Positions 9,538 through 20,637 of a DNA stretch of 64,000 bases are shown in pieces. The DNA is taken from assembly GCA_024244685.1 (NCBI GenBank), contig JAAEOJ010000057.1:24730-88729 (forward strand). Direction: 5' to 3'. Positions within the stretch are counted from its first letter, which is position 1; every line of letters starts with the position of its first letter. The translations under genes and the position numbers were made by a program. The notes under the pieces are model-generated. The model was not told where the DNA came from, ran no database searches, and worked only from the letters and a program-made list of their open reading frames with translations. The DNA is from Mycoplasma sp. (GTDB lineage: Bacteria > Bacillota_I > Bacilli_A > Mycoplasmatales > Metamycoplasmataceae).

Positions 9538-10927
9538 AATCTTCCAATTTAGATAAATCAATATCTGCAAAATCAGCTAATTCACTATCTAATTCAAATT
9601 CCGATTCCATAGCTTTTAATTCATCATCTGAAAAAATAGGGTTATCATTTTCAATAGGAATAAATGTATTTGTTTCATTTTCTTTTTTAAATGATTCAAT
9701 GTCTTGATCAACATCATCAAAATTAATGTTTGTTGAATAATTATTAGAAAATTGATTGTTTTTAAATTTTGTTTTTCTTTGTAATTTTTGACCTGATTCA
9801 ATAATTTCTAATTCTGATTCCGAAATATTACCATTAAATTTAAATTCAATCCCCTGCTCTTTAGCTTGATTTAATGATAAAATATCAATTCTAACTTTAC
9901 ACAGTTCAGCAACTAACTTCGCATTAGAACCTCTTCTACCTATTGCTAATGTATGTTGCCTATTTGGAACAATAACAATTTTTTTATCTTCTTCATCGTT
10001 TTTATTTATAATTGCTACAGCTTTTGCTGGAGAAATTGCGGATGCAACAAATTCATTTAAATTATCAGAATATCTAATAACATCTATTTTTTCACCATGT
10101 ATTTTATTTACTATTTTATTAATTCTATCTCCACCAGCTCCAATAATTGCTCCTACTGGATCAATGGATTCAGATGTTGAAAAAACGGCAATTTTAGTTC
10201 TTTCTCCAACAATACGTGACATAGATTTAATTTCAACTGAACCATCCATTATCTCTGGAACTTCTTGCTCTAATACTCTACGAACAATTGATGGTGATGA
10301 ATTTGAAACAATAATTTGTGCTGCTTTCGATTCTTCTAAAACTTCTTCAACATAAACAGAAACATTTTCTCCAATAGCTAAAGGTACGCGAGGGTTTTTC
10401 ATTGGGCCTGGCATAAAAGCTTCGGTTCCATCTTCTATTAAAGAGAGGATTGCGAAGTTTTTAGCAGAAGAAATAACAGTTGCTTCAACCATTTCTCCAA
10501 CTAAGCCTTTATGTTTAGAATAAATTTGTGTTTTTCTAATTTCTTTAATTTTTTGAATTAATAGTTGTTTTATTTGTTGAGTAACTGCTCTTGAATAAGA
10601 ATCAAAAGAAACTTCTTCTGCAATTAAATCACCTACTTTTGCTGAAGGATTAATTTTTAAAGCATCCTCTAGTGAAATTTCGACAGTTTTGATTTGTTCA
10701 TCATCAATTTTTTCATCAATTACTAATTTTGTTTTATTTATTAATTTAAATTCTTTATCTTTTCTATCAATTAAAACTTCTAAATCAGCATCCGGATCAA
10801 ACTTTGAGTGGAATGATTTTGTAACCGCCTCTTTTAAGATCTCGTCTATCTCTGATGATTTTAATTTATTTGCTTTTGCAATTTCTTCAATAGCTATAAA
10901 AAATTGTTCTTTATTTAAATTCGCCAT
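9524..10927 (-). CDS. nusA: Transcription termination/antitermination factor NusA
   Basis: RNA-polymerase-binding factor modulating pausing and termination. 467 residues. Seen: N-terminal RNAP-binding domain (about 1-130), S1 domain (about 135-200, VEATVISSAKNFAILSL), KH1 and KH2 (about 230-350, with VGAIIGAGGDRINKI and LAIGRRGSNAKLV). The last roughly 90 residues are an acidic tail ([25 protein letters not shown]) instead of the repeats of E. coli NusA. AGGAG precedes the ATG. It is downstream of rimP, 1 base apart. Confidence 0.96.
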   Translation of the reverse strand: MANLNKEQFFIAIEEIAKANKLKSSEIDEILKEAVTKSFHSKFDPDADLEVLIDRKDKEFKLINKTKLVIDEKIDDEQIKTVEISLEDALKINPSAKVGDLIAEEVSFDSYSRAVTQQIKQLLIQKIKEIRKTQIYSKHKGLVGEMVEATVISSAKNFAILSLIEDGTEAFMPGPMKNPRVPLAIGENVSVYVEEVLEESKAAQIIVSNSSPSIVRRVLEQEVPEIMDGSVEIKSMSRIVGERTKIAVFSTSESIDPVGAIIGAGGDRINKIVNKIHGEKIDVIRYSDNLNEFVASAISPAKAVAIINKNDEEDKKIVIVPNRQHTLAIGRRGSNAKLVAELCKVRIDILSLNQAKEQGIEFKFNGNISESELEIIESGQKLQRKTKFKNNQFSNNYSTNINFDDVDQDIESFKKENETNTFIPIENDNPIFSDDELKAMESEFELDSELADFADIDLSKLEDFENE

Positions 10928-10928
10928 A

Positions 10929-11375
10929 TTATTTTTTCTCCTTTTTTATTTTTGCAGATAAATATATTTCTTTAATATTGTTTTTATCTAATTTTGTTTT
11001 TCTAAATTGACCTTTTGCATTTCACTTTATAATTAAATATTCTTCTTTTATATCAATAAGTTCTCCTTCAAAAATAAGTTTATCTTTAATAAGTTTTTTT
11101 AATTTTATTTTAATATTTTTATTTAATTGGGAGCTTATATCTTTAAAAGAAATTTTCTCTTCTGTTCCTTTTGAGATAATATCTAAAAAGTAATTTTCTT
11201 CTATGTTTCCTTTAATATCAAGGTATTTTGAAATATCATGTGATATATTTGTAATTTTATCTAAAGATGGTTCATTTACTATAATTTCTAAAAATTTATT
11301 ACCGTCTTTTTCAATTCATTTACAAGATTGAATTTTTAAATTTACTTCATTTTGTAATTTTTTTAATAATTGTAT
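10929..11375 (-). CDS. rimP: Ribosome maturation factor RimP, probable ATA start
   Basis: 148 residues with two UGA Trp codons. Recognised as RimP from FLEIIVNEPSLDKITNISHDISKYLD, the YFLDIISKGTEEKISF segment (family LEVSSPG region) and the C-terminal Sm-like domain, and from its place directly before nusA. RimP helps mature the 30S subunit. No ATG, GTG or TTG lies downstream of the strong AGGAGG at 11384-11389 in frame; ATA codons stand five and eight bases after it, and the second gives the start used here. A TTG exists upstream of the Shine-Dalgarno and is unlikely. Confidence 0.85.
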
Positions 11376-11397
11376 TATATTTTCCTCCTTGATAAAC

Positions 11398-11425
11398 AAA
11401 TGAGATACCAAGTGGCATCTCATTT
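11398..11425 (-). terminator. Hairpin between polC and rimP
   Basis: Twelve-pair stem (one G-T pair) around an ACTT loop, read on the minus strand after polC. Only a short T stretch follows, so it is either the polC terminator or a processing/attenuation hairpin ahead of rimP. Confidence 0.65.
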
Positions 11426-11464
11426 GAATATTCACATTGATAAAATTATTATACCATCTTATTA

Positions 11465-14400
11465 TTAAAATAAACTTAATTGATTGGTTTTTTCCATATC
11501 TTTAAATGCGCCTAAATCTTCTAAGGTTTTTAATGAAGTTTTATTTAAAGAAGTTCTTAACTTTAAATCTTCGATTGATATGAAAGGTCTTTCTTTTCTT
11601 GCTTTTATTATAGATTCAGCTACTGATTCTCCTAAACCATCAATACATGAAAAAGGCGGTATTAATGTTTTTTTATCAGAAGAAATCTTTCACTCGTTAG
11701 CAAGTGATTCTGATATACTTATATTTCCTATATTAAAACCTCTAGCATATAATTCTAAAGATATTTCAAAAATAGGTATTAATGCAACTTCTTTATTGCT
11801 TAAAGCATCATCTCCACGTTTATATCTTCTGCTTTTAAAATCTATAATTTTCTTTTTAATTTCTTCTGCTCCACTATAAAATGTTTCTATATCAAAAACA
11901 TCAGCACGAGTAGTAAAGTATGTGGCATAATATTCTAATGGATAATATATTTTAAATCATGCTATTTTTCAAGCCATTTGAACATATGCTGTAGCATGAG
12001 CTTTAGGGAACATATATTTAATAATTTTACATGAATTAATATATCAATCTTCTATATTATGTTTTATCATATTTTGTTCTTGCTCTTTATTTATTGACTT
12101 TCCTTTACGGACTTGTTCCATGATTGTAAAAGCTTCTAATGGATCAATTCCTTTATTTATAAGGTCAGACATAATATCATCACGACAAGAAATCAAATCA
12201 TTAATTCCTTTTCCTTGTTTTTTAACAAGTTCTTCACCATTATTGGTTCAAACATCAGTTCCATGTGAAAGACCAGAAATTGAAACTAAATCCGAAAATT
12301 TTTTAACTTTAACTGTTTTTAACATTCCCCTAACAAATTTAGTTCCAAACTCAGGTATACCCATTACTCCGGTTATTTCTCCAAAAATGTCTTCGGGATT
12401 AATATTCAATTCTTTTGTTGAAGAAAATAAAGAGATAACTTTTTCATCTGTATAAGGAATTTCTTTAGGGTTTACTCCAGTTATTTTTTGCAACATTCTA
12501 ATTGCTGTAGGATCATCATGTCCTAATAAATCTAATTTTAAAACGTTGTCATGTATAGCATGGAAATCAAAATGAGTTGTTAACCAATCAGCTGACTTAT
12601 CATTTGCAGGGAAGTTAATAGGAGTAAAATCTTCAACATCAAATTCACTTGGTATAACAATAATACCGCCTGGATGTTGACCTGTTGTTCGTTTTGTTCC
12701 GGCTACTTTTTTTGCTATAAATTCAATAAAGGGTTTTGATATAGACTTATTTGTTTCTTCAGCTCATGCTTTTACAAATCCAAAAGCCGTTTTTTCTGCA
12801 ACTGTAGAAATAGTTCCAGCTCTAAAAGAATGGTATTCACCAAATTCTTTTTTTACTTCTTTATGAATTATAGATTGATAGTCACCAGAAAAATTTAAAT
12901 CAATATCAGGAACTTTATTTGCATCAAAACCTAAAAATGTTTCAAAAGGAATGTTGTGGCCGTCTTTATCGTAAGGTTTATTACAAAAACTACAATTTTT
13001 ATCTAATAAATCATAACCACAATCATATTCTCCGTTTATATAAAATTCAAATTTTTTACAATTTTTGCAAACATAATGTGGAGGAAGGGGATTGACTTCA
13101 GTTATGCCTGATAATGTTGCTACTATTGATGAACCAACAGAACCACGAGATCCAACTAAGTAACCATCATCTAAAGATTTTTTTACTAATTTATGAGCAA
13201 TATAATAAATAACACTAAAACCATATTTAATAATACTACTTAGTTCTTTATCAATTCTTTCTTTAACTATATCGGGTAATTTATCACCATATTTCTCTCT
13301 AGCGTTTTTTCAAACCATTTCTGATAATTTTTCATCTGAGTTTGGAATCTTAGGAGTATATAATTTATCTTTAATAACAATACATTTTTCAATAGAATCA
13401 GCTATTAAATTAGAATTAGTGATAACTATTTCTTCAATCAATTTTTTATTTTCTAAAAACTCAAACTCTTTAAGCATTTCATCAGTAGACATGTAGTGCT
13501 GAACTGGATAATCGGGTTTTGTTTCATTATATTTAAATAAATAATGTCTCAAACCTCCTAAACCTTTAGCGTTTATATAAACTGAATGAAAAAGCTTATC
13601 TTTTTCATCTAAATATCTACCATCACTAGTTGCGACTATTATTTTGCTTTGTTTTTTAGCTTCTTTAATAACAAATTTTATAACTTCAATTAACTCCGTT
13701 TTTTTAATGTTACCTCTAGATATTAAATGAGAGAAATTTTTTAAAGGTTGTAATTCAATATAGTCATATTTAGAAATATTTTTTATAATTTGTTTTTTTG
13801 TTCCTGTTAACATTAGATCTACTAATTTAGATTTTATTCCTCCTGATCCAATTAATAAATTTCCTGATTTAGAAAGTTGATCCCAAAAAATTTTAGGGCC
13901 TTTAAAATATTGTTCTGTGGAAGCTTTTGATACTATTTTAAATAATTCTTTTAATCCTTTGTTGTTTTTGGCTAATAAGGTAATTTCTTTTTCAAAATGT
14001 GATTCATAAATTTTATCGTTAATTTTTTCTTCTAATTGCTTTAAAGTTTCAACGCCGCTTCTTCTTAATTTAGAAATCATAGTTAACCATACATTTGTCA
14101 ATACTTCGGCATCATAATCAGCTCTGTGGGCAATACTCGGATCATATTTATGTCCCATTCTTGTTGCCACTTTTTCTAAATTAAACCTTTTTGCTGTTGG
14201 TTCTAATATTTTAGCAACGGCAACGGTATCAATATAAGTAAAATTAACTTCATCTAAATTATATTGATCAATTTTTTGATATATAAAACCCATATCAAAA
14301 GGAGCATTATGAGCAATAAGAACTGAATCTTGGAAATAATCTAAAATTTCTTTTATACCAACAAATTCATCTATACAATTATCAAGCATTTCATTAGTTA

Positions 14401-15733
14401 TACCAGTTAAATTAGTTGTAAAATCAGAAATAGGTGTTTTTGGTTTTATGAAAAATTGTTTTCTATCAATAATAACTCCATTTTTTAATTTAATAGCACC
14501 AAACTCAATAATTTCATGACAAATAGGTGAAAGACCTGTTGTTTCTAAATCAAAAACAATATATGTATTATCTTTTATATTTTGATTTGAATCTTTACAA
14601 TTAAATACAGTTCCGTTTTTATTGTCTATTACATTAATAGATATCCCATAAATTGCTTTAATGTCTTTTGAAGAATTAAAAAATGCAGGAAAAGATTGTA
14701 TAGAACCTGAATCAGCAATAGCAACAGCTTTATGACCGTATTCTTTAGCTTTATTTATAATATCTTGAGGAGATGCTATTCCATCCATAGTTGACATTCT
14801 AGTTTTCATGTTTAACTCAACCCTTTTAATTTTAGCGTTATCTTTTTTTTGTTTAAACTTTGATTTTATAATATCTAATTTTTTAGATTTAATTTCCGGT
14901 TGATTTTGCCTATAAATATTTAATTCTAGTTTACCATAAACACTTACTCATTGTTTTGGTTTGAATTTATCATATAATTCCAATTCTTTATCGGTTTTAC
15001 CAGCTAATAAAGTAACATAAATAGCATCATCAAAATCAGTAACTGAAAATTCAATAACATTTCAACCTGTTTTTGTTTTTTTATCTTTTCTATCAAAAAT
15101 CATACCTTCAATATTCACTTCTTTATTTACAAAGTCATCTTTGGCATCTTTAATTGAAGTTATATTTTTATTAATTATTTTTGTTCCTTTTTTATTTATA
15201 TTAATATTTTCTTTTAATTTAAAATTTAAGGAATTAGCTTTTTCTTCATCTTCTAAAATTAAATTATGGTTTTTAATTATTGATAAATAAATATTTGTAT
15301 TTAATCCAAACATTTTTAAAGCTCGCTTTAATTCATTTATTATTTCAAAAAATCTATTATATCCATTTTGAGTAAAGAATTTTATATTTACTTTATCTTC
15401 TTTAATTAAAAACTGTTCTTTTGTTAATTGAGAACTAATGTAATTTTGCTTTAAAAAAAAATCTAAAATATATTTTACATAATTAAAATATAAATCTTCT
15501 TTTATATCTTTTGTTTTATACTTAAATTGTATTTTTGTCTTAAAACCAAAATTTTCATTTAAAGTTTCAATAAAACTTTTCATTTCTTCTAAATTTGGAA
15601 TATAAGATAATTCAATCCCAATAGAAAAAACATCTTTTTTTTCTAATTTTGCAAAATAAATATCAGCTTCTTCAAAAGCACCTATAGGTACATAATCAAT
15701 TTTTTGAGAAAGTTTTTTAAATTTTTCATACAT
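11465..15733 (-). CDS. polC: DNA polymerase III alpha subunit, PolC type
   Basis: Main replicative polymerase of low-GC Gram-positives, with built-in 3'-5' exonuclease. 1422 residues through many UGA codons, normal length. Seen in order: N-terminal and OB regions (1-300), a PHP region (about 305-370 and after the exonuclease), exonuclease with [13 protein letters not shown] (about 395), [10 protein letters not shown] and [10 protein letters not shown], the polymerase core with [13 protein letters not shown] and DLLGHDDPT, a Zn-binding CKNC...CSFC region, and the end [19 protein letters not shown]. The PHP metal ligands are not conserved: the H-x-H pair reads NMK and DHG reads DSG. A TATAAT box is 10 bases before the ATG. 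Confidence 0.96.
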
Positions 15734-15743
15734 ATTAATAAAT

Positions 15744-15749
15744 ATTATA
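15744..15749 (-). promoter_or_regulatory. -10 box of polC
   Basis: TATAAT 10 bases before the polC ATG with no Shine-Dalgarno, predicting an almost leaderless mRNA of about four leader bases. Confidence 0.45.
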
Positions 15750-15793
15750 ACACCTTAAAAACAAGTGAAAAAATAAATAAAAAATATTTTAAC

Positions 15794-16735
15794 TTAACCT
15801 AGAAATTGAAAAATGAATATAAAAGTTATAAACAATAAAACTCAAGAATCAATTCTATCCAATATTCCTCCGTGACCTGGTATTAAATTAGAAAAATCTT
15901 TTATATTTCTTTCTCTCTTGAATTTTGAGTATATTAAATCTCCTATAGGTGATACAATTGGTAAAATAATAACTAAAATTACAATCATTGATATTCTATA
16001 AATTTCATTTATTTGAATTTTTTTAAATATTATTTTATCTGCAAAAGCAAATAAAAGGCTTAAATAAATAACTGTAAATATATATCCGACTCAAAATCCA
16101 ATTCATGTTTTTTTTGGTGAAATATTAGGTGCGAATTTTTTGGGGAATCTTTTACTAAGTAATCTACCACCAAAATATGCAAAAGTATCAGAAATTATTG
16201 CTGTAGGTATAATAACTAATAAAAATATTGGATTTATAGCTGTTAATACAAATGCACTTTTAATTGCAAATGTTGGAAATGCTATGCCTATAATTAAATA
16301 TAAAATTGTTCTTGTAGGATCAAAAATTTTTCTTGCTATTGGATCTATCAAAACAATTAAACCAATTATAAAAACTAATAAAAATGAATAAAATGTTAAT
16401 GAATTAGTTATGGTTAGATGTAAATTATTTTTTATTCAGGCTGAGTGTGAAGAAGGCAAGATTTTATTAATTGTAATTAAATCAATATCAAGTATCATTA
16501 TTGGAATCGCTATAAAAGGTAATAATATTTTTGAAAGTAAACTTATTTCCATATTTTTAACAAATTCTCAAATTGTGTATATTGCTACAATAGTAAATAA
16601 TGATAAAGATATAATTCTGGTTATTTTTGAATCAAATCCAGCCAAGAAAAATACGGGTGCAACTATTATAAATGCAAATATAGCACCTAAATATCTAATA
16701 TATTTAAAATTTAGAATTTTTGAATTTTTTATCAT
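15794..16735 (-). CDS. cdsA: Phosphatidate cytidylyltransferase
   Basis: Makes CDP-diacylglycerol from phosphatidic acid and CTP, the precursor of the acidic phospholipids (cardiolipin synthase is also encoded in this window). 313 residues with several UGA Trp codons; about eight membrane segments. The signature [22 protein letters not shown] followed by NISPKKTWIG, and the C-terminal [12 protein letters not shown], are the CDP-transferase motifs. It follows frr and precedes polC on the minus strand; a TATAAT box stands eight bases before the ATG. Confidence 0.95.
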
Positions 16736-16743
16736 TTAATATA

Positions 16744-16749
16744 ATTATA
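16744..16749 (-). promoter_or_regulatory. -10 box of cdsA
   Basis: TATAAT eight bases before the cdsA ATG, immediately after the frr terminator; no Shine-Dalgarno. Confidence 0.45.
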
Positions 16750-16753
16750 ATAA

Positions 16754-16784
16754 AAAAAGACTTATATTGTCATAATGTCTTTTT
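16754..16784 (-). terminator. frr terminator enclosing the frr stop
   Basis: AAAAAGAC and GTCTTTTT arms flank the last codons and TAA of frr, and a T run follows on the minus strand. Confidence 0.65.
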
Positions 16785-17313
16785 CTTTTTCTTTTGTTAT
16801 AATATCAATTTTTTTATTAAATTCATTTGTTAAATTTTGAATCTCTTCTAGATAAAATCTTTCATTATCTTCGGATAAGTCTTCATCAACTTTAATCATT
16901 TGATTTATTTCTTTTCTTGTTTGTCTTATCTGAATTCTTGCTTGTTCTGTGTATTTAGAAAGTGATTTAACCATAAATTTTCTTCTTTCTGTTGTTAATT
17001 CGGGAAAAGTAATTCTAATTTGACTACCTTCATCCACTGCTTGAAAACCTAAAGAAGCTGAATTAATAACAGCAACAATATTTTTAACTGTAATTGGATC
17101 AAAAGGCTTTATTAATAACTGATTATATTCAGGAACTGATATTGAAGCCAATTGGTTAATAGGTGTCATTGAATCAAAATAATCAACATTTAAGTGTTCT
17201 AATATTTTAGGGTTTGCTCTACCTGTTGAAACTTTATGTAAATTATCTTCATATTTTTCAATTGCTTTTTGCATTCCAGATTTTACCTCTAATTTATATA
17301 ATTCTAATTCCAT
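16762..17313 (-). CDS. frr: Ribosome recycling factor
   Basis: Splits post-termination ribosomes together with EF-G. 183 residues, usual length. Seen: STGRANPKILEHLNVDYF near the N-terminus, the VKNIVAVINSASLGFQAVDEGSQIRI hinge region in parts, PELTTERRKFMVK and the helical bundle RIQIRQTRKEIN. It starts three bases after the pyrH stop, the standard pyrH-frr pair. Confidence 0.97.
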   Translation of the reverse strand: MELELYKLEVKSGMQKAIEKYEDNLHKVSTGRANPKILEHLNVDYFDSMTPINQLASISVPEYNQLLIKPFDPITVKNIVAVINSASLGFQAVDEGSQIRITFPELTTERRKFMVKSLSKYTEQARIQIRQTRKEINQMIKVDEDLSEDNERFYLEEIQNLTNEFNKKIDIITKEKEKDIMTI

Positions 17314-17315
17314 AA

Positions 17316-18029
17316 TTATTTAACCACCAATGAATGTTTTATTTTACCATCAACTGCTTTTAATAAAGCATCTTTTTCATTAATATTAAAAACCATTAAA
17401 TTGATCGAATTATCTTTAGCCATTGCTGCTGCTGTTGAGTCCATTACATTTAAACTTTTTTCTAAAAGTTGATCATATGTTATTTTTTCAAAATGTTTTG
17501 CATCATTATTTATTTTGGGATCTTTAGAATATATTCCATCCACTCCATTTTTTCCCATAAAAATAATATCAGCATTAATTTCAGAAGCTATAAGAGTTGA
17601 TGCTGTATCTGTTGTAAAAAAAGGTCTACCAATTCCACCAGCAAAAATAATTACCTCTCCTTTTTCTAAATAAGCACAAGCTTTTTCTTTGATATAGTTT
17701 TCTGCTAACTTAGGATCTACTAAAATTGAAGTTTGAACTCTAGCTTTAATATCGTTATTTTCAAATCCTGATTGTAAAGCTAAAGCGTTCATAATAGTTG
17801 CTAACATTCCTATATAGTCAGCTCTTACTCTTGGTATTCCAAATTTTGTTGCAGCTGATCCTCTTCAAAAATTTCCTCCACCTACAATTACTCCTACTTG
17901 AACACCTTTTTCTAAAATGACCTTAATTTGCCTTACAATATCATTTATAATTTTATTGTCTATTTGAATATCGTTCTCTTTATTAGAAAGACCTTCTCCA
18001 GATAATTTAATAATTATTCTTTTATACAT
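17316..18029 (-). CDS. pyrH: UMP kinase
   Basis: Phosphorylates UMP to UDP. 237 residues with one UGA Trp in GGGNFWRG. Seen: MYKRIIIKLSGE at the start, GVIVGGGNFWRG, the DYIGMLATIMNALALQ segment, FFTTDTASTLIASEI, and VMDSTAAAMAKDNSINLMVF. AAAGGTG precedes the ATG. Followed directly by frr. Confidence 0.97.
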
Positions 18030-18074
18030 TTTACACCTTTTCTTTTATTAAATAAATTATAACAAAAGAGAAAC

Positions 18075-18114
18075 AAAAAACTAACTACTATATATTTTAA
18101 TCGGTTAGTTTTTT
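18075..18114 (-). terminator. ftsY-ylxM terminator enclosing the ylxM stop
   Basis: Eleven-base arms AAAAAACTAAC and GTTAGTTTTTT around a loop of about 18 bases that contains the ylxM stop codon; T run follows on the minus strand. Confidence 0.7.
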
Positions 18115-18318
18115 TTCTATATTAAATAATTTTTTTTCACCTTTTTTAATTGCATCATGAATAGCGCTTCTTGTTGTAGCAACTATATTAGCTACTTCAC
18201 TCAAAGTTAAGTCTTCTATATGATAAAGTTGAATAGCTTGTTTTTGAGTTTGAGTAAGAAAGTTTTTATATTTATCAAATAATATTAAAATTTTTTCTCT
18301 GTGTTCTAAATTAATCAT
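18097..18318 (-). CDS. ylxM: YlxM/p13-like helix-turn-helix protein
   Basis: 73 residues. In Gram-positives the gene lies with ffh/ftsY and is thought to influence SRP expression. Seen: LTQTQKQAIQLYHIEDLTLSEVANIV, then a recognition-helix-like TTRSAIHDAIKKGEKKL, that is, a sigma-70 region 4-like HTH. It is shorter than the usual 100-110 residues; the C-terminal helix is missing. The ATG at 18318 overlaps the ftsY stop by eight bases, so the genes are coupled. Confidence 0.88.
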   Translation of the reverse strand: MINLEHREKILILFDKYKNFLTQTQKQAIQLYHIEDLTLSEVANIVATTRSAIHDAIKKGEKKLFNIEKKLTD

Positions 18319-19522
18319 CAATAATATCTTTCATCATAGCATAAATAAAAATATCCAAATCAAATTCTTGTAAATCTTCTAAGTTCTCTCCTAAACCAAT
18401 AAATTTAACTGCTAGTGCTATTTTATCTTTTATAGATAAAATAATTCCTCCTTTTGATGTTCCGTCCATTTTAGTTAATATAATTCCTGTCAAAGGCGTA
18501 GTTTTTTTAAATTCTATAGCTTGAGAAATAGCATTTTGACCGATTGTTGAATCAATCACTAATAAAGATTCGTGAGGCGCATCAGGGAATGAATTTTTTA
18601 ATATTTTAGATATTTTTTTTAGTTCATTCATTAAATTAATTTTATTTTGCATTCTACCAGCAGTATCTATAATTAATACATCTGTTTTTTGTGATTTAGA
18701 TTTTTCAATAGCATCATATACAACAGATGCAGGATCAGCACCTTCTTTTTTAGGTTTTATAATATCAACGCCAATACGTTCAGCTCATATTCCTAATTGT
18801 TCTACAGCTCCAGCACGAAAAGTATCTGCTGCAGCTAAGACTACATTTTTACCTTCATTTTTAAACTTATTTGCTAATTTTGCTATTGAAGTGGTTTTAC
18901 CAGAGCCGTTTATACCAACCATTAAAATAACATTTATTCTTCCTTCTTTGATATTTAAAGTTGTATCTACATTACTTTTATTTGTATAAATAATAAATAT
19001 TTTTTCTGCAATAATCTCATTGATTAATTTAATATCTGCAATATTTTCAATTTTAACCTCTTTTTTTACTTCATCAATTATTTCTGTAACCAAATCCATT
19101 GATATATCTGACATAATCAAAATTTCTTCAAGATCTTCAAAATATGATTCATTAATATTATTGTGTCTTGATTGTATTTCTTTGAGTCTTCTTGTAAATG
19201 AAGAACTACTTTTTGTTAAGCCTGCAATATATTTATCTATTTTTTTTGCTTTCTTAAGTTCTTTTAATTTTTTTTGTTTTTCTTTCTTAATAATTTGTTT
19301 TTCTTTCTTAATAACAGCATCACTTTTAAATTCTACTGTATCTTCCAAAGAGAAAGAGGAAGCGTTATTAACGCCACTGAAAGAAGAAGAAAAATCTTTT
19401 TGCTCTAAATCAAAATCTTCAAGATTTACTTGTGTAGTTTCACCTTTTGTGTTTTTTTTAATTTTTGTTCTATCAACATCTAAAGTTAAAAGTCTTGTTT
19501 TTAATTTTTTGAAGAATTTCAT
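18311..19522 (-). CDS. ftsY: SRP receptor FtsY
   Basis: Membrane-associated GTPase receptor for Ffh-ribosome complexes. 403 residues with one UGA at 18785. Seen: a charged N-terminal linker of about 110 residues with repeated KKEKQ units, then the N domain, P-loop [42 protein letters not shown], and [15 protein letters not shown] chose [11 protein letters not shown] as the start, since it lies six bases after a TATAAT box; a TTG further up would add 13 residues. Confidence 0.95.
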
Positions 19523-19528
19523 ATTTAT

Positions 19529-19534
19529 ATTATA
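19529..19534 (-). promoter_or_regulatory. -10 box, leaderless type (ftsY)
   Basis: TATAAT, then six bases, then the ftsY ATG at 19522. No Shine-Dalgarno. Confidence 0.6.
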
Positions 19535-19549
19535 TAAAAGAATAAAAGA

Positions 19550-19573
19550 AAAATAACTCAAAAGAGTTATTTT
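19550..19573 (-). terminator. yihY terminator overlapping its stop
   Basis: Ten-base arms AAAATAACTC/GAGTTATTTT with an TTTT loop on the minus strand, followed by a T-rich run. The stop codon of the gene lies in the first arm. Confidence 0.8.
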
Positions 19574-20637
19574 TTTGAAAAAGTTTTTTTATGAACTGTG
19601 TCTTCTCCAAAATGAGTTTTATAAAATACAACATTAACAATCAAACCAATATATATATAATAAGAAATTTGAAACATTGATGCTGAAATAATCATAAATA
19701 CAGATAATTGTCCATATCCTTTATATTGAAAAAGAACTTTTGTTAATTGTGTAAATAAAACAACAAATAAAGTTAAGGGTATTGTTGTTGCAATAGCTCC
19801 AGGGTGAATTTGTCTTACGTGTAATTTAAATCTTGGAGAAAATCTAAATAATGATAAAGTTCCTATATAAATACCTATTAATGAACCAATTGCAACCATT
19901 ATAATATAAACAAAATTTCATCCAGTTGTCCTCTCTTTTAGTCCCATTCAAGAAATTATTCCTGGTAATGCTGATAAACAAATGACGGCAATTGTCATAT
20001 ATATTGTAATACATAAAACAATGAACATTCCTCGAAATTTATTCGCTCAATAACTACCAAACTTTTCATGGTCATAAATATATGACTCTGTATAAACAAA
20101 TTTAGCGAATCCGGAAGAAGAAATTCAAAATGACATTGCAATTAAAGGTACTATGGTTGAAATTGCACCAACTGATTTCATAGTTTTAATTGTATCAATA
20201 AAAGCTTTTGAACCTTCAATACCCAAAAACTTTGTTAACATATCTTGGGCTTGAATAGAAACTCAATTAATATTTGCGGTTAATAATAAAACTAATAATG
20301 TTATTGGTAAAAAAGCCATAATTAAATAAAAAGCGAATGATGGAGGAATAAATATAAAATCAGGGGCCATAATTCTTTTGTAAGCTCTATCAATTATTTG
20401 ATAGTTTTTTCTATTATCTTTTCATAAAGACGGCTTAATAGCTATTCTTAAGGCTATTCAAATAAATGTTTTAACAATTCTTTCTCCTATAGCCATTTTT
20501 TTAGGACGAATTAATATTCTTGAAATTAATCTATTAGTTTTTTTAATAAAATGTAAATTATTAAAAAGTTTTCACTTTTTTTTCTTTTTTCTTTTTTGTC
20601 AACCAGATCTAGGTTTTTTATTTTTTTGATTTAACAT
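19567..20637 (-). CDS. YihY/BrkB family membrane protein
   Basis: 356 residues with several UGA Trp codons. Seen: a very basic N-terminus ([16 protein letters not shown]), then about six membrane segments, including [21 protein letters not shown] and a GSYWANKFRGM region, which match the YihY/BrkB (formerly RNase BN) family. Function is unknown in the family. Its ATG, preceded by AAGGAG, overlaps the gatB stop by seven bases, so it is the last gene of the ligA-gatCAB unit. Confidence 0.82.

Noticed and set aside
10164..10961. Plus-strand open frames opposite nusA.
   Set aside because: They are antisense shadows of nusA codons with no motif, start signal or family resemblance.
16140..16739. 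Plus-strand hydrophobic-looking frames opposite cdsA.
   Set aside because: Complement of the CdsA membrane helices; cdsA itself reads through with full family motifs on the minus strand.
19283..19322. Repeated TTTCTTAATAA-like units as a regulatory repeat.
   Set aside because: They encode the repeated KKEKQ units of the FtsY linker; ordinary coding low complexity.
19020..19556. A 178-codon plus-strand frame opposite ftsY.
   Set aside because: Ser/Phe-rich shadow of the Lys/Glu-rich FtsY linker; no Shine-Dalgarno and no recognisable domain.
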